From assembly GCA_014905825.1 (NCBI GenBank), contig JACGCN010000103.1, positions 1 through 56,951 of the forward strand: a stretch of 56,951 bases of DNA, read 5' to 3'. Below the pieces are notes generated by a model. The model was not told the DNA's origin, ran no database searches, and saw only the letters and a list, made by a program, of their open reading frames with translations. Position 1 is the stretch's first letter. Every line of letters starts with the position of its first letter. Positions 31,389 through 43,403 of the stretch are shown here, one piece after another. Made by a program: the position numbers and the translations under genes. The DNA is from Lyophyllum atratum (taxonomy: Eukaryota > Basidiomycota > Agaricomycetes > Agaricales > Lyophyllaceae).

Positions 31389-34300
31389 ATGCTGGTGGTA
31401 AGTGCCTCAAAGTGCAAGTAGTTGATAACTGACCAGCATTGTCCAGTTTCTCGAGGCGTTGCGGTTCGCCGCGCGTCCAGCTGCCCGAACCACACATTTC
31501 CTGGCTTTCCGCCACCTTTCTACGGCCACTTTCCCTCCTTTCCCTCGTCAACGGACACCGTCTTCCATCCTCTCTCTTGCACCCTATCCTCGGCGTACTC
31601 TCAGCCTAGGCTCCATCTTCTCTCGTTCGCAGCCACAGCAGACACCTTCACCTCTCGTTGTCGCGCACATCACTCGCCTTGAGGCGGAAGCCAACGTCAA
31701 CCCCCATGATGTCTCCAAGCAGCTCGCGTTGTTCCAGGCCCTGGCGGATACGAAGCTTAAATCCTCATACGATCTCATCATAAGCCGTTGGGAGCGAATG
31801 TGCGAATTCGTACGTTACAGTCCATCCTCACATGTCCACTCGACTCATTTAGGTTAATGCAGGATAACACCTCCCCAGTACTTCATTCACCAACCGCATT
31901 CCAGCTATATCTCACCTCTCTCATTCACACCGGTCAAAAATCGTCCATAAACCCTGCCGTTCGCCGGCGGGACAGCCTTCTTGCCTCGTCACCCGTCATA
32001 GCGCCTGCCACAAACGAGTCTTCAACAGCCTCATCACCCCGCACGTCCGAAGCCACCCAAACACCCTCGGAATCTTCTGATGCTGCCGCCACTGGCGAAT
32101 CAAGTACCTCGCCGCCACCGACGTCTAGTCAACAAATCGCTGAAGTTGTTCTGCAAAGTAACGGTGAACCTGCCGCAACGCAAGCTGGAGCATCGACCCC
32201 TGGTATTTCAAAACTGCAAGCGGCTTTTGAATCAGGGGGCTCGTCGGCTCCGATACAAGTATCTATAGTGGAACGTATGTGCTTAGAAAAACCCGTTCCC
32301 TCAAACATGCGTAATAACGATTTTTCTTCTACAGGCAAAGGCTCGTGGATCCCTCGAATCATTCGATTTGTAGCCTTGATCCTTGTCAGCTCCTTTTGTG
32401 CGTCCTTTCTTTGTCTCAAGTTCAAACATTCTGACCAGCTTTATCAATAATCAGTCTTCCTGGTGATACTCTCCGTGTTCTTCGAAAATACGGGCTTCAT
32501 GAAAGCGGGGCCTAAGCAATCCCAGTTTGAACCCGCTGAAGGGAAAACGGTCAAATTTTCTGATGTCCATGGTGTTGACGAGGCCAAAGAAGTGTGTAAT
32601 TTCTATAACTTTGCGTGGTCCCTCTCACAGAACATCTCACTCCAGGAACTGCAAGACGTCGTACAATTCCTCAAGGACCCGACGGCATTTGCCAATTTGG
32701 GTGGTAAATTACCTAAGGGAGTGCTACTGACTGGGTCAGTCCAACAACTATATCACCTTTCCGGAAATTTGAACATCTGTGTAGGCCACCAGGGACCGGT
32801 AAAACCATGCTGGCCCGTGCAGTCGCTGGAGAAGCAGGAGTTCCATTTTTCTTCGCTTCTGGGTACGGGATGCCTAAAAGACCTGTCTGGCTTTGTCTAA
32901 CTTGTTGATAGATCTGACTTCGAGGAGATGTTTGTTGGCGTCGGTGCCAAACGTGTACGGGAATTGTTTTCTGCTGCTCGCAAGAAGGAACCAGCAATCA
33001 TTTTCATCGATGAACTTGACGCTGTTGGTGGGAAGCGTAGCAGCCGTGACCAGCAGTATATGAAGCAAACTCTCAATCAGCTCTTGGTTGAGATGGATGG
33101 CTTCCAGCAGAATGAAGGTGTTATTGTGATTGCTGCTACCAATTTCCCGGAGAGTCTGGACCAGTAAGTCAATGTTGAGCCTATCATGTCCTGGACGTTT
33201 TCTTATTCTACCCCCAGGGCACTCGTGCGGCCTGGCCGTTTTGATAGGATTATAGCTGTTCCTCTGCCTGACGTCCGCGGTCGTGTGCAGATTCTAAAAC
33301 ACCACATGCAAGGTGTCGTCACCAGCGGTGGTAAGGACCTTATACGCCTCCTGTAATGATGTCCCCTAACGACAACCTGTGGCGTTTTCTCTCTTGTTGT
33401 CAGATGTTGATCCTAAAGTCCTTGCGCGAGGAACACCAGGATTTTCAGGTGCGGATCTACAGAACATGGTAAAGTAAGTCTGTTTTCAGACTGCTACGCT
33501 TTAATGGTAAACTTACTCGTCACAGTCAAGCAGCCATCCAGGCATCCAAGGAACACGCCAGAGAGGTGACATTGAGACACTTTGAATGGGCAAAGGTATA
33601 AACGATGTTGGCAACCTCCTTCTCATGTACTGACTTGATATAGGATCGGATCCTAATGGGAGCTGAACGCAAAAGCCACTACATTGCACATGAGGCCAAG
33701 CTTGCGACGGCGTACCATGAGGTGCGGGCTCAATGAACCTTCCTTCCTAGAATATACTGATTTCGCGTTATTCAGGGAGGACATGCTCTGGTTGCATTAT
33801 ACACTGATGGTGCAATGCCTTTGCATAAAGTCACTTGCGTCCCACGCGGTCATGCTCTGGGTTATGTGCGTCATTCAGACATCCCATATAAATTGGAAAC
33901 TAATGATGAGATCATAGACATCTCTGCTTCCCGAGGACGATCGCAATTCTGTCAGCCTGAAGGAATACCTTGCGGGCATTGATGTCTCCATGGGGGGACG
34001 TGTCGCTGAGGAATTGAGTAAGATCAATCTAGTTATACATCTACACTTATTTATCACCACTTTTTTGCTAGTCTACGGCGCTGAGAATGTTACCAGTGGG
34101 GCAAGTTCGGACATCAGGAGTGCTACTCGAACGGCAAGATCCATGGTGAAGGTATGCCATCCCACATAAAGTATCATGGCCATTACTCATCATATCAACC
34201 AGCAATGGGGATTTTCCAAACTGGGACCCGTATTCTACGATGACCGGGACGAGAATCTGAGTCCTCAGAGAAAAGAAGAAATCGAGGAGGAAGTCACAAA

Positions 34301-34650
34301 GTAAGCGGTTATATTTCTCTGGACTTGGCATGCATAGGCTAGGTCGATTGACGGATACTGATTGATGGATTACAGAATTGTACGGGGTGGTGAGGCTCGT
34401 GCAATGGCCCTCCTGACAGAAAGACTAGAAGAGCTTCATCGGGTAAGCATATAACACATCATCTTTATTCTCCGAGATAGTCTAACTCAGACTAAACTTT
34501 GAACAGCTCGCGCGCGCCCTTGTGGAGCATGAGACCTTGGATTCTGAGGAAGTCAAGAAAGTCATCAAAGGAGAACAAATACGGAATATCACAGAGGTGC
34601 TGGACGAAGAGCTTTCTAATTTAGAATCTAGGAAAGAACAAAATCCATGA
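31389..34650 (+). CDS. YME1: i-AAA protease YME1 (ATP-dependent zinc metalloprotease, inner membrane)
   Basis: Yme1 forms the hexameric i-AAA protease facing the intermembrane space and degrades misfolded inner-membrane and small Tim proteins. Exon 1 is only nine bases (MLV); a 52-nt intron joins it to [19 protein letters not shown], an Arg/Ala-rich mitochondrial leader. After a Ser/Thr/Pro-rich stretch comes one transmembrane helix (FVALILVSS...VILSVFF), then [18 protein letters not shown], Walker A GPPGTGKT, Walker [13 protein letters not shown], the second-region-of-homology RPGRFDR, the pore loop [10 protein letters not shown], and the zinc site HEGGH followed by GRVAEELIYG with the third ligand region. 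Over ten introns are removed; one splits Walker A and one splits HE/GGH (about 33721-33777). The C-terminus is a coiled coil ending RKEQNP. No key residue is missing. Confidence 0.93.
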
Positions 34651-36609
34651 GCACATAGAATGGTTGCGTTCATTGGATATATTGGGCAATTTCAAATTGG
34701 ATTTTGGATGAGCGACACTGGGTCGAAAGGAGAGGAGCAACACTGGGTCGAAAGGAGGGGCCGACCTCGCCAGGCTCACCGAGGCTATTTTGTCAGTGCC
34801 ACTCAGAAGCCTTCGACTCAGGAGGGTTCTTATAGTTAATGTGTATCGGTCTCACTCTTGTCTTATCTAAACCACTAATGATACATGAACACCCAATCAT
34901 ATAGAACACATTATTATCGTACCTTCATCATCCTTCTCAGCGGAAGGCTCCGAGACCGCTCTTGAAGAATGGTTTTTTGAGTTCTTTTGATCTGATGGAA
35001 GTATGGACGTACATGGGCAACTTGTCCCAGTGAAAGGGTAAGGCTTCATATGGCCGCATTTGCGTCATGCATGTGCTCAATACTGAACACTGCACGAGTA
35101 TGACGATCACGACATCCATGCCCGCTGGTTTCCAGCTTTGGGTGACTTCGAAACCACAACACAGTGTATGCCTTATATTTCAGGCGCTTGGCATATACGC
35201 ACGCGAACGCTGACGCCAGATATAGGACCGAGAAGCTTAAGAGGCTACAGGCTAAGCCCAATCTTCTTTATGAAAATCAGACGCCACAAGGCTCGAAGCC
35301 CGATTTCTGAGAAGCGCATCGGGTGATTGAACAAACATTGTATCGATCCAGGGTCCAGAACATATTTTTGCACGTCCTTTGGTCCCGAAATCCTCCAGCA
35401 GCCAACTGGTGGCTTGCAATCTACGTGCACCTGAGAAGATCGTTCCTTCTACGGTAATTTCTAATTCCTTAAGGCTTAGCGGCGGGAACTGTCCGACCTA
35501 CTGGCAGGTTTCTTGCTGACTCTTCTACGACACATGTTCTATACGAGCGGCAAACCTCGAGAATCGTACTTAACCATACGCCAATAAGGTAACCTTTTTC
35601 TGGTCTATGGTGAGCTCCGTCTTGCCCAACAATATCATGTTCACTGGCAGCATGTTGTGCTTATTTCTGTCCCCTTGCAGCGGGACTAAAGCAAAGATCG
35701 TCCGATGGTCACACCGAACTCGAGCTACTTAACTAATCAACTTGTTGTTCTCCAGCATTGCGTAAAGTGCGAGCAGGGCCCATCAGACGATGACGACGTG
35801 TTGCAACCACGTCGATAAATTACTGAATAATACCATAAATTTACAGATCGTCGCACAAGCACATGTGCTCTCACTAAATCCCCTACCCACAAGAAGCATT
35901 CAAAACATCTTGACGCAATGTGCTTCCGAATGGGAGTGTTTACTGCCCCAGATTTTGGACGCCGGCTGAAATCGACACATGTGCCTTGGAAACATTTGCG
36001 GTAATTTTTTTTACGTATGTATCCAATTGGAGAGACCTTTCTGTTCATCTGATTCTAATCTGATCAATGGAACTTAAAATTCGACCCTGTTCGACCGTGC
36101 GCTCTATCCCTTTACCGACGAATCTCGATTTTCTGACAGTTCTCGATAGAAACCCGACCTACGGCTACGGCGCAAATGGGCGTTCTGCTTATGTATGTCG
36201 AAGGACCCATCCAAAGTCCTGGTTGACACGATCCGGATGGCATCCCTGGGTAGGCTACACATATTAGTCCCCAGTCGGGCCGTGGCCTCGGTTCTTTCAA
36301 TGCTATCTGGGACTTAAAAAGGCGCCTAAATATTCGTGAGCCTCCCGTGAAATCACCCATACCCCCCACTTCTGCCCTATCTCGAGCGTCTGCCCTGTGA
36401 GGAATGCTGAAGCTTCGACGTCATTGGAAAATCACTGATATGCTTTTAACCATTGCACCAGATCGAATCCGAAAGCACGGTTGGCGATCACTACTGGATC
36501 TCTTTCTTACCTCCGCCGACCCACAAACTTGACCTGAACGGTGAAGAGAATTCATTTTCGACCAAGTCCGCGACGCATTGAATAGAGTTTTTATCTGTCA
36601 CAGATACCG
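34651..36609. other. Gene-poor 2 kb with weak cytochrome P450-like remnant
   Basis: No convincing complete gene. On the minus strand around 35433-35245 a frame reads CWRISGPKDVQKYVLDPGS and LFNHPMRFSEI, which faintly recalls the N-terminal beta region of basidiomycete cytochrome P450s (W-R-x-S-G ... L-x-x-DP ... NHPxRF), but I find no helix-I, ExxR or haem Cys motif downstream in any frame. Other frames (for example 36048-35737 minus, 34937-35119 minus) are short and unrecognised. If the P450 reading is right, this is decayed. Confidence 0.3.
34715..34757 (+). repeat. Two direct copies of an 18-bp word, period 25
   Basis: ACACTGGGTCGAAAGGAG occurs at 34715-34732 and again exactly at 34740-34757, just downstream of the YME1 stop. 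Perfect copies only; no third copy seen. Confidence 0.7.
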
Positions 36610-36893
36610 ATGTGCCATAGACGACTCAAATTTCTCAAGTCGAAGGGTTGCGGACACTTGACGTTTACTGGGGATTCGAAAATCGACTGCAACGACACTC
36701 AGTGCTATTTGAGCAGTTCCCATCCCTCAAATTGCGTAACCGCGGTTGCGCCATGTACGTGCCGCCGGTATTATGGACAACCAGAAAGAGTTGTGACCGC
36801 CGAGGTTCGTCGAAAGATGATCATTCCAACCTTCATTGGATACTGATGACCATCTCACAGGTCCCAGGAAAATGTTCTCAATGTCCACAATAA
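36610..36893 (+). CDS. Small Cys/His-rich protein, two exons (basidiomycete-type)
   Basis: Exon 1 starts MCHRRLKFLKSKGCGHLTF and continues through IDCNDTQCYLSSSHPSNC, APCTCRRYYGQPERVVTAE; a 56-nt GT-AG intron (about 36805-36860, CTCACAG acceptor) then joins VPGKCSQCPQ and a TAA at 36891-36893. The joined protein is about 75 residues with an ordered C/H pattern: C-GH, C-x4-C, HP-x2-C, C-x-C and a C-terminal P-G-x-C-x2-C. That pattern is what I associate with a family of very short probable zinc-binding proteins seen repeatedly in agaricomycete genomes, with no known function. Without splicing the terminal C-x2-C pair is lost. Converges on XPD with stops 68 bp apart. Confidence 0.65.
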
Positions 36894-36961
36894 CATTACG
36901 CTATTCGATGGTATGACTATTATGACTATCTGTTGTACACTAGTATTACAAAATACAATAT

Positions 36962-39900
36962 TTAAACATCCAAGTCGAATCCAACCAGCATTTGATCATC
37001 GATGCCTCCGTCTCCATATTCGTCATCATCGTCGCTATCTCTACGCTGTTGCTCTGCCTCGAGAGCTAAAGCTCTCTGTTTCGCCTGAGCCTTCTCAACG
37101 TCCTCCATGGTCCAAAGGGATATTCCGGTCTGGTTCTCATTAGGATTCTGTGATATCGACCGCATGAACAGCTTGGAAAGCGTAAGCGCCATATCGGTCG
37201 AGAGATTTGAAGCTGTCTCCGTGATATACTGGTTTATCCAACGAGGTAGCTTGGCGCGTTTATCAGCACGCGCGAACCGCTAGACAGACAATATGTTTAG
37301 ATGCTTATGGATTGTTGCTTTTCCGACGCACCTTGTCTGCGAAGACCATCAAACCCCAGTCCGTTTTACCTCTCAATACACGGCCGACACATTGGGCGGC
37401 GTTTCGCATTGCGTCAAAGCCAAGAAATTCAGACTCACGTATCCGATACGCGTCTCGAAGATATTCCAGCCGAGCTTTTAGTATCCGGCTTTCTGTATAC
37501 TGATAAGGAACCCTAACCTGCAGATTAGTTGAAACAAGAGAAACAAAGCCGTAAAACACACCCAAACATGATCACAGCTCGCCCATAGTTATGATCAAAA
37601 TCGATTCCTTCAGACACTTTCCCTCGAGCGACTGATAGAAGGACAGCGCCACGACCATTGTCACAGGCCTGGAGACTCATTCATGAAAGGTATTCGGAGG
37701 AGGTATACGAACTCACTCTGCGATAGTTTTCCAACGCAATACTGGTCTCGTTTGCATCCGGCGTTTCGACGAAAATGAGTTTATTCTTCCACACTTCGTT
37801 TAGAATTCCCTGACGCTGGTCTTCAGAGCTGCCTTTAACGGAAGAGTTGAATCAGGACCCACCATATCGTTCCACGCGGCGACAATTGATTCCATATAGA
37901 GGTAACTCGGGAAGAAGGCGACAATTCCGTCTGGGACAATCTTGCTGTATTCGATCAGGATGCTGCCGAAGTTTCGGACTACAGCAGGATCATTCCTGAC
38001 TTCGAACCGGGAGCTGATAGCTACTTGGTCACTTCCCCGAGTGATGACCTGCGTGTGTTAGATGGCTTGCAAGGAACAAAGTGACAAAAGCGTACCAGTG
38101 GCAGAAAAGCGTTTCGCGTCAACGTCATAGGATAGGTTTCTTGAACAACGGGGGTAAACTGCAGCATTTTGGGATACATATCTAGTGGCGAGATTGTGCC
38201 AGACGTTATGACCACACTGCTGAAACGTTCGAATACCGGTTTGATAGCCAGCGACGGGTCAAGACAGCTGAATTTTGCGGATCACTAAGGATGATTAACA
38301 GACACATGCAACGTGGTCGAACGGACGTGAAGTGAAACACTGGATTAGGGACCGTCGCGTTGTCGGTCTCGAACGGTTCCAAGATAAGTAAGAAGCCTGT
38401 TGTTAAACATTATTTGCCGTAAGAGAAGAGCTTGTAAATTGAAGAACGACCTTTCTCGTAGGTTGCCACTAGCGTCGCGAAACTGGCAACCTTCTGCAGG
38501 GCCGAATACTCATCCAACCTGCTTATCTGCAGAGTACGGATTAATGACTGTAGTCGTTCGGCGCAGAATCTAGGTTACGCTAGTTAGGTATTCAAAAACC
38601 AAACAGACGTGGAAACCTACCTCAAGGGCCGCCGTTCAATATATGTTATGTCTTTGAGATGCTGAAGGAACGACAAAGGTGTTTCCGCAACAACATGGAG
38701 TACACGCATTCGGGTCTTCGTTGCAGAGAGTCAGCGCAGCTTCTGTATTGTTTTATTTGAAAAAAGCAAGAACCTTCAAGTACTCCACAAAACGCTTGAG
38801 GAATGCCACAAAATGTTCTGCTTTGCGAATATTTCCGGGGATAGCTTCGTTGAGGAGATCGTCGGGAAGAACTAAGAACAAGAATCAGCTTTTCTAGATG
38901 CAAAGCATCCTTATTGACCGTACGAGGGTTGGCCATGAAGCCGTCGGTATCCGCAACGGCATCCTGTAGTCCTTCAACAAGCTTTGCATACTCATCTTGT
39001 AGTTTTGCGGCATCTGTAGTTTTGATCCTATGTGGAAAATGTAGGCAGATGCTATTTCATCATCAGGTGCAGACTTACTCATCGATCTTTTCTCCTAGTT
39101 TGCCGACACTTCGGGCCGCGGAGTCCAACATAGGGCGCGTCAAGTCGATACTTAGCGACTCTATGCATACATTGTCTTGACATGTAGCATGGTTAGCTAC
39201 GCCGTACTCAAGATTATAAGACATACCAATATTGTGAGCCTCGTCGAATACTACGATGGCATCCTTTGACATTTCTTTGGAAACTTGTTCAGCGACTTTA
39301 GGATCTAACAAATAGTGGAAAGAATAGATGATAATGTCTACAAAGGGCATCTGAGAACTATGAGCATCCCAGCCGTTGATACGGGAAGTACCTTACCATT
39401 CGGCGAACAGTGAAATATGGGCAAATTCCCTTGTCCCGCCCATATTGTAGTATGTCCGCTAATGTCCATACTCCAGGTGGTATCAGGTTGCCAGGCTCAA
39501 GTTTCCCAAGATTCTAAAAATTGGTGAGTTAAGAAAATATGCTTGTCTAAACAGAACTACCTCGTGCCACTCGCAAAGCTCTACTGAGCCAGGGTCTGCC
39601 CTTCCCTTTTCAACAACAGCAGAGTTTGTGAGGTCGCGGCATCGGGCATCCACGACTTTGCCCTTCTTCTCCTTAGAAACCTGAAACCATGATTTAGTCG
39701 TAGTGCAGATGATTAACGTATAGTATAAGCACCTCAGGATGTACGCAGAGATTCTTTCGACTTGTCAGGCCCAGTCCTGTATAGCTTCTTTCCTTCTCCT
39801 TCTCCTCTTCAGTCTCAGCTTGGGAGATTCGGTAGGCCATTAGTCGTTTAAGTTCCGCAAGCGCCTTCTCGATTTCAGGAACAGTTCGTGAACAGTATAT

Positions 39901-40305
39901 GAGCTTCCGCCGCGTAGGATAGAACTATTTGAGGTAAGTACGGAGGTGCAAATTTCAAAATGCGAGATACACACTTGTTGGTATGAAACAATCAAAGAGA
40001 GCAAAGACACCGTCTTCCCGGTCCCGGATGGCATTTCCAACACACAATGTCCCTATTCAGAGTCAGGCGCATATTCAATGTGTCCAGTAGAAATAGGGAT
40101 ATACAGTAGCATCCAGCGTCCTCTTTAGATCACACATGTACGCATATTGCTCTGTGGACAGGATGAGAATGAGATACATTGGTCTTGCTCCTCTTACCAG
40201 GATAAATTCGGTCGTAAGGAAAGATTATCTATGCGCTGTTGGTCAAATTTTTCAAAGTAGAATTCTTTCATGCGTACAGGGAGATTGTCGATGAAAAATT
40301 TCATG
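36962..40305 (-). CDS. RAD3: XPD/Rad3 TFIIH 5'-3' DNA helicase
   Basis: XPD is the iron-sulfur helicase of TFIIH, essential for nucleotide excision repair and a structural subunit in transcription. The start (complement of 40303-40305) gives [20 protein letters not shown] after two short exons, then [14 protein letters not shown] and Walker A PSGTGKT. The Fe-S cysteines are visible in [23 protein letters not shown] and [11 protein letters not shown]. Walker B is FDEAHNI. Helicase domain 2 shows [62 protein letters not shown] and the motif VI region [18 protein letters not shown]. The C-terminus ends acidic ([11 protein letters not shown]) and FDLDV. Roughly 15 introns are removed with frame kept. 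Family length (about 800) fits. Confidence 0.95.
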
Positions 40306-40764
40306 CTCTGTCCTTCACGATAGTATTAGTTGGGAGAGTACTGGTGTAGGCTGGAACTTGGAAGCTCAAACTTGAATGCACGTATAGTGACGCGTTACGT
40401 TTATCACGTGACAAGTGTCACTCAAGCAAACCATAGGTTCAAAATTAACTTTCAGGGTCGAACTTTGAAGTGAAAATGCGCCAGACGATCGTCAGAGGAT
40501 GCATGGGGGTTCCGCGATTCTGTTCAGATACGAGGTCGCAGCAATGAAAATTTTAGTAAACGTCCTATGTAGTAAGTACTACGATTCCTAAGTAAATTGT
40601 TTGCGTAGAGAATTAATGAACAAGACAAGAAAATGACAACCTAGGGGCTTAAAAAAGTACGGCGGTTAGGCATTGTCGGGACCAAATCCTTGTGAAGCCA
40701 CCGAAATGGTTTGCAAAGCATCCTTTTGCCTGGTGGGTGTGAGTCCATGGTTCAAAGTAGAGGA
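40306..40764. other. Intergenic, XPD upstream region
   Basis: No gene recognised. Just upstream of XPD is CACGTG (40405-40410) overlapping an inverted repeat, GTGACA-AG-TGTCAC, at about 40408-40421, a plausible dimeric factor site. The rest is the 3' flank of the mannanase gene. Confidence 0.45.
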
Positions 40765-43065
40765 TTATATTTTAGCCCACCCTGTGCCCAGAAGCCCGTA
40801 TCCGTCGTTAGGAGATTGTCCCGAGGTATCCGTTGTAGGGGTCTGACCACTCTCATCCGTGGTTGGGGAGATCGGAGATCCTTGGAGTGATGTAAGGTTG
40901 GTCTGCGACCACTACACAAGATTATCAGATTGAATGTCAAAGGAAGGGAAAGCAGGGAACTTTACCTGATATTGCATGATGCCCTGCAGACCACCGGCGA
41001 TACCAGCTGTAATAAGTTCAGCAAGGAACGAAATTTTAACGAGAAAGTGTATCACCTTGTATCCACTGCTGGTAAGCCTCGTCGCGTTCGGCGTCAGTGA
41101 CGCCGAATGGTTGCGTGACATTCGTAGGAGGTACTGATGAACCAAAAAAAGTGAGGAACAGGTGATGATGGAGAAGTTTTTCGAAACTACCTTGATCGGG
41201 GCCGAAAGGCGCTATACTGGAGTTAAAAGGAACAAAGAAAGGCGCGTTGTCCCTCGTCACCAAACCAAATCCAGTGAGCGATACTGGTTTGCCGAACCTA
41301 CATTTCACGAAACCATTAGATAAGATTCCACACGACTATAAGAAGGTTCATTACAGTTTGCCGGCTGCGGCGTGGGCGCGAATCCAATCTAAGCCGATCT
41401 GAAGTGTTTGATTGAAAGGAGGAAGACTGGTGTCCAGTGAACCTGTCGCATAGTCGAACTGATCGGGGAACAGTTGGAACGAGCCGAAACCAATCTGAGG
41501 GATGTTGATGATGTCCTCGCTGTCGACGCCATGGCTACCGTCAAAGGCTGGTCCACTACTAGTAAGGTCTGACTGGCGTTTTGCGTCTGCCAAAGCGATC
41601 AATTGGAGCGAAATACCGATAGAAAAAAAGCCATACGAGATGCTGTCCAGCGTCCTCTGATTTTAACACCAGCCGGCAGTTCTCCAGCTCGCTTCTGGCG
41701 TTCTCTCTCCCTCTTCCAAGCAGCTTTTCGCTCCTTCAAGAGTTTGGACTTGCTCACGGGTTCCGGTAGGGTTCTCCGACGCACTCCTGGCGCGGGCGAT
41801 GTCTGCGGTGGCGGAGGCGTTGGTGGGACTTGTCTGGGGAACAGTTTCGGGCAGTCAACGCAGAAGTATCCTTGGTTTCTGATAGTCGGGCATTGCGGTT
41901 TATATCGACACACAGCATCTTGAGAAGTTCTGCTCACCCAGAGGATACGAGATGATTGGGATCAACTGTGGCCACATGCTTAGCTAGCGTCGAATGCCAT
42001 CGAGTGACATCTTGGGCTTGACACGCCACAGAGTTTGGTATTGAAGAATTGCATCTTTGTTATCATGTCAGCGACCGAGAGAGCGAATGTAAAACAGCAC
42101 AATAAGTCACCGAGGATCGTTTGCCAATTCCCTGCATGATGAGTTAGTGGGAATTAGTTCGATATCCCTTCTATTGAAGATACACACCAGGCAAAGACGT
42201 TCGAATGGTTGGCGTATCGAGATGCAATCTGGGTCGTATAGTTCATAAAGGCGTTAATAAGCGTTTGATTCACGTAGAATTGATCATGCTCTTGGCTACC
42301 ACCGAAATTTCGGACGTAAGTATCCATTCCACCTAGGGGTTCAAGTTAAAGATGCTCAACTCTCAATCCATAAACACCAGACAGACGCTGACTGACCGTA
42401 ACCACTACTAAGCGCGTTTCGTGGTAGTGTCGTGTTGGCCCCATTCGCCCCTTGTAGCTGCCTGACCTGGATCGGGTTAAACCCGGGAGGTAGAGGTTGG
42501 TCGACGCCTGGGATTGGGCTCCAGTTGTTTGTCAAAGACAGCAAAACATAAAGCCCGTGTTTCTGAGCTAGTTCGACAACCTTGTCCAGCTTCTGAAGTC
42601 CGTTCGGGCCGTCATTGATCATAAGTGTACCGTTGGAGATGTGCTGGAACCATGTCCCATTTTCAGGTATGGTGTCGACGTCTGATCCGCAATCATGGTT
42701 TCAGCGACGGCTACATGAGAAGTAGCTGGATCGAACCATTGAAAGCCCAAGTTCTGACCACTGTGAAATTGGCAGCACGAATAGCAGCGAGGGTGTTGTC
42801 GATGTCCTCTTCAGTGTTCAAGGCATGAAGCCAATAAGCATTGGTTCCTACAAACTGGAATGCACTTGGAATGACAGTTAGCCTGGCGATTAAAAGATGT
42901 ATATATCATGACGGACCTCCCATTAACGAAGAACTGGCCATCCCGACTGGTGACAAAGGGCGATACAGGGACGTTGTTTCTTCTCGCCACCTGGACGGTC
43001 TGCGTAGGGCTGGCTGCAGACACCGCGAGCGCAGCAAGGAACAGCTGCCACATACTGAGAAACAT
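40765..43065 (-). CDS. GH5 (subfamily 7-like) endo-beta-1,4-mannanase
   Basis: Secreted glycoside hydrolase that would cleave beta-mannan or mannan-type hemicellulose, by family resemblance. The start (complement of 43063-43065) gives signal peptide MFLSMWQLFLAALAVSAAS. Conserved blocks: FVGTNAYWLHALNTEEDID, VVRTWAFNDV, GLQKLDKVVELAQKHGLYV with LLSLTNNW, HDQFYVNQTLINAFMNYTTQ, NVFAWELANDPRC (acid/base Glu follows the E-L-A-N-D-P type motif), DPNHLVSSGNQGYFC, and a C-terminal DFQ-type stretch GFGSFQLFPDQ. A proline/basic insert (VPPTPPPPQTSPAPG, RERERQKRAG) sits between them. The nucleophile Glu is expected in the last third, near the TGFGLVTRDN region, where the usual E is not obvious. Multiple short introns. 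Divergent from the TPR gene. Confidence 0.85.
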
Positions 43066-43403
43066 TGCAGTGGCGTATACGTCCGAAGGGGCGGGACCCT
43101 AGGCAAGTTTTGCGAGGACTTCGGTATAAGTACATCGGGCGTATTATGTCCGTGTTCTACACGTGTTTAGATTATCGAATTGACGGTTCAGACGGTCCAT
43201 CGTGGCAATAGCAGGCTGAATAAAGATCAGATATGGATCACGCAGTTCTGCATCACTTGGAAGCGCTTGGGCTATGTCGGATTAGGATAGAGGCACCCGG
43301 AATGTCAAAGGATGAATGGACTACTAAGAATGGACGAAGGGCAATGCCGCAATGCCATTGTATTGCTCTGTATTGCCGCTGATGGGCCGATCATGATCGC
43401 GTA
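43066..43403. promoter_or_regulatory. Divergent promoter region, mannanase / TPR gene
   Basis: A 338-bp interval between two divergent starts. Near 43335-43380 the word ATTGC/GCAAT recurs several times (GCCGCAATGCCATTG...TTGCTCTGTATTGCC), some of it CCAAT-like in spacing. No gene seen. Confidence 0.4.
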
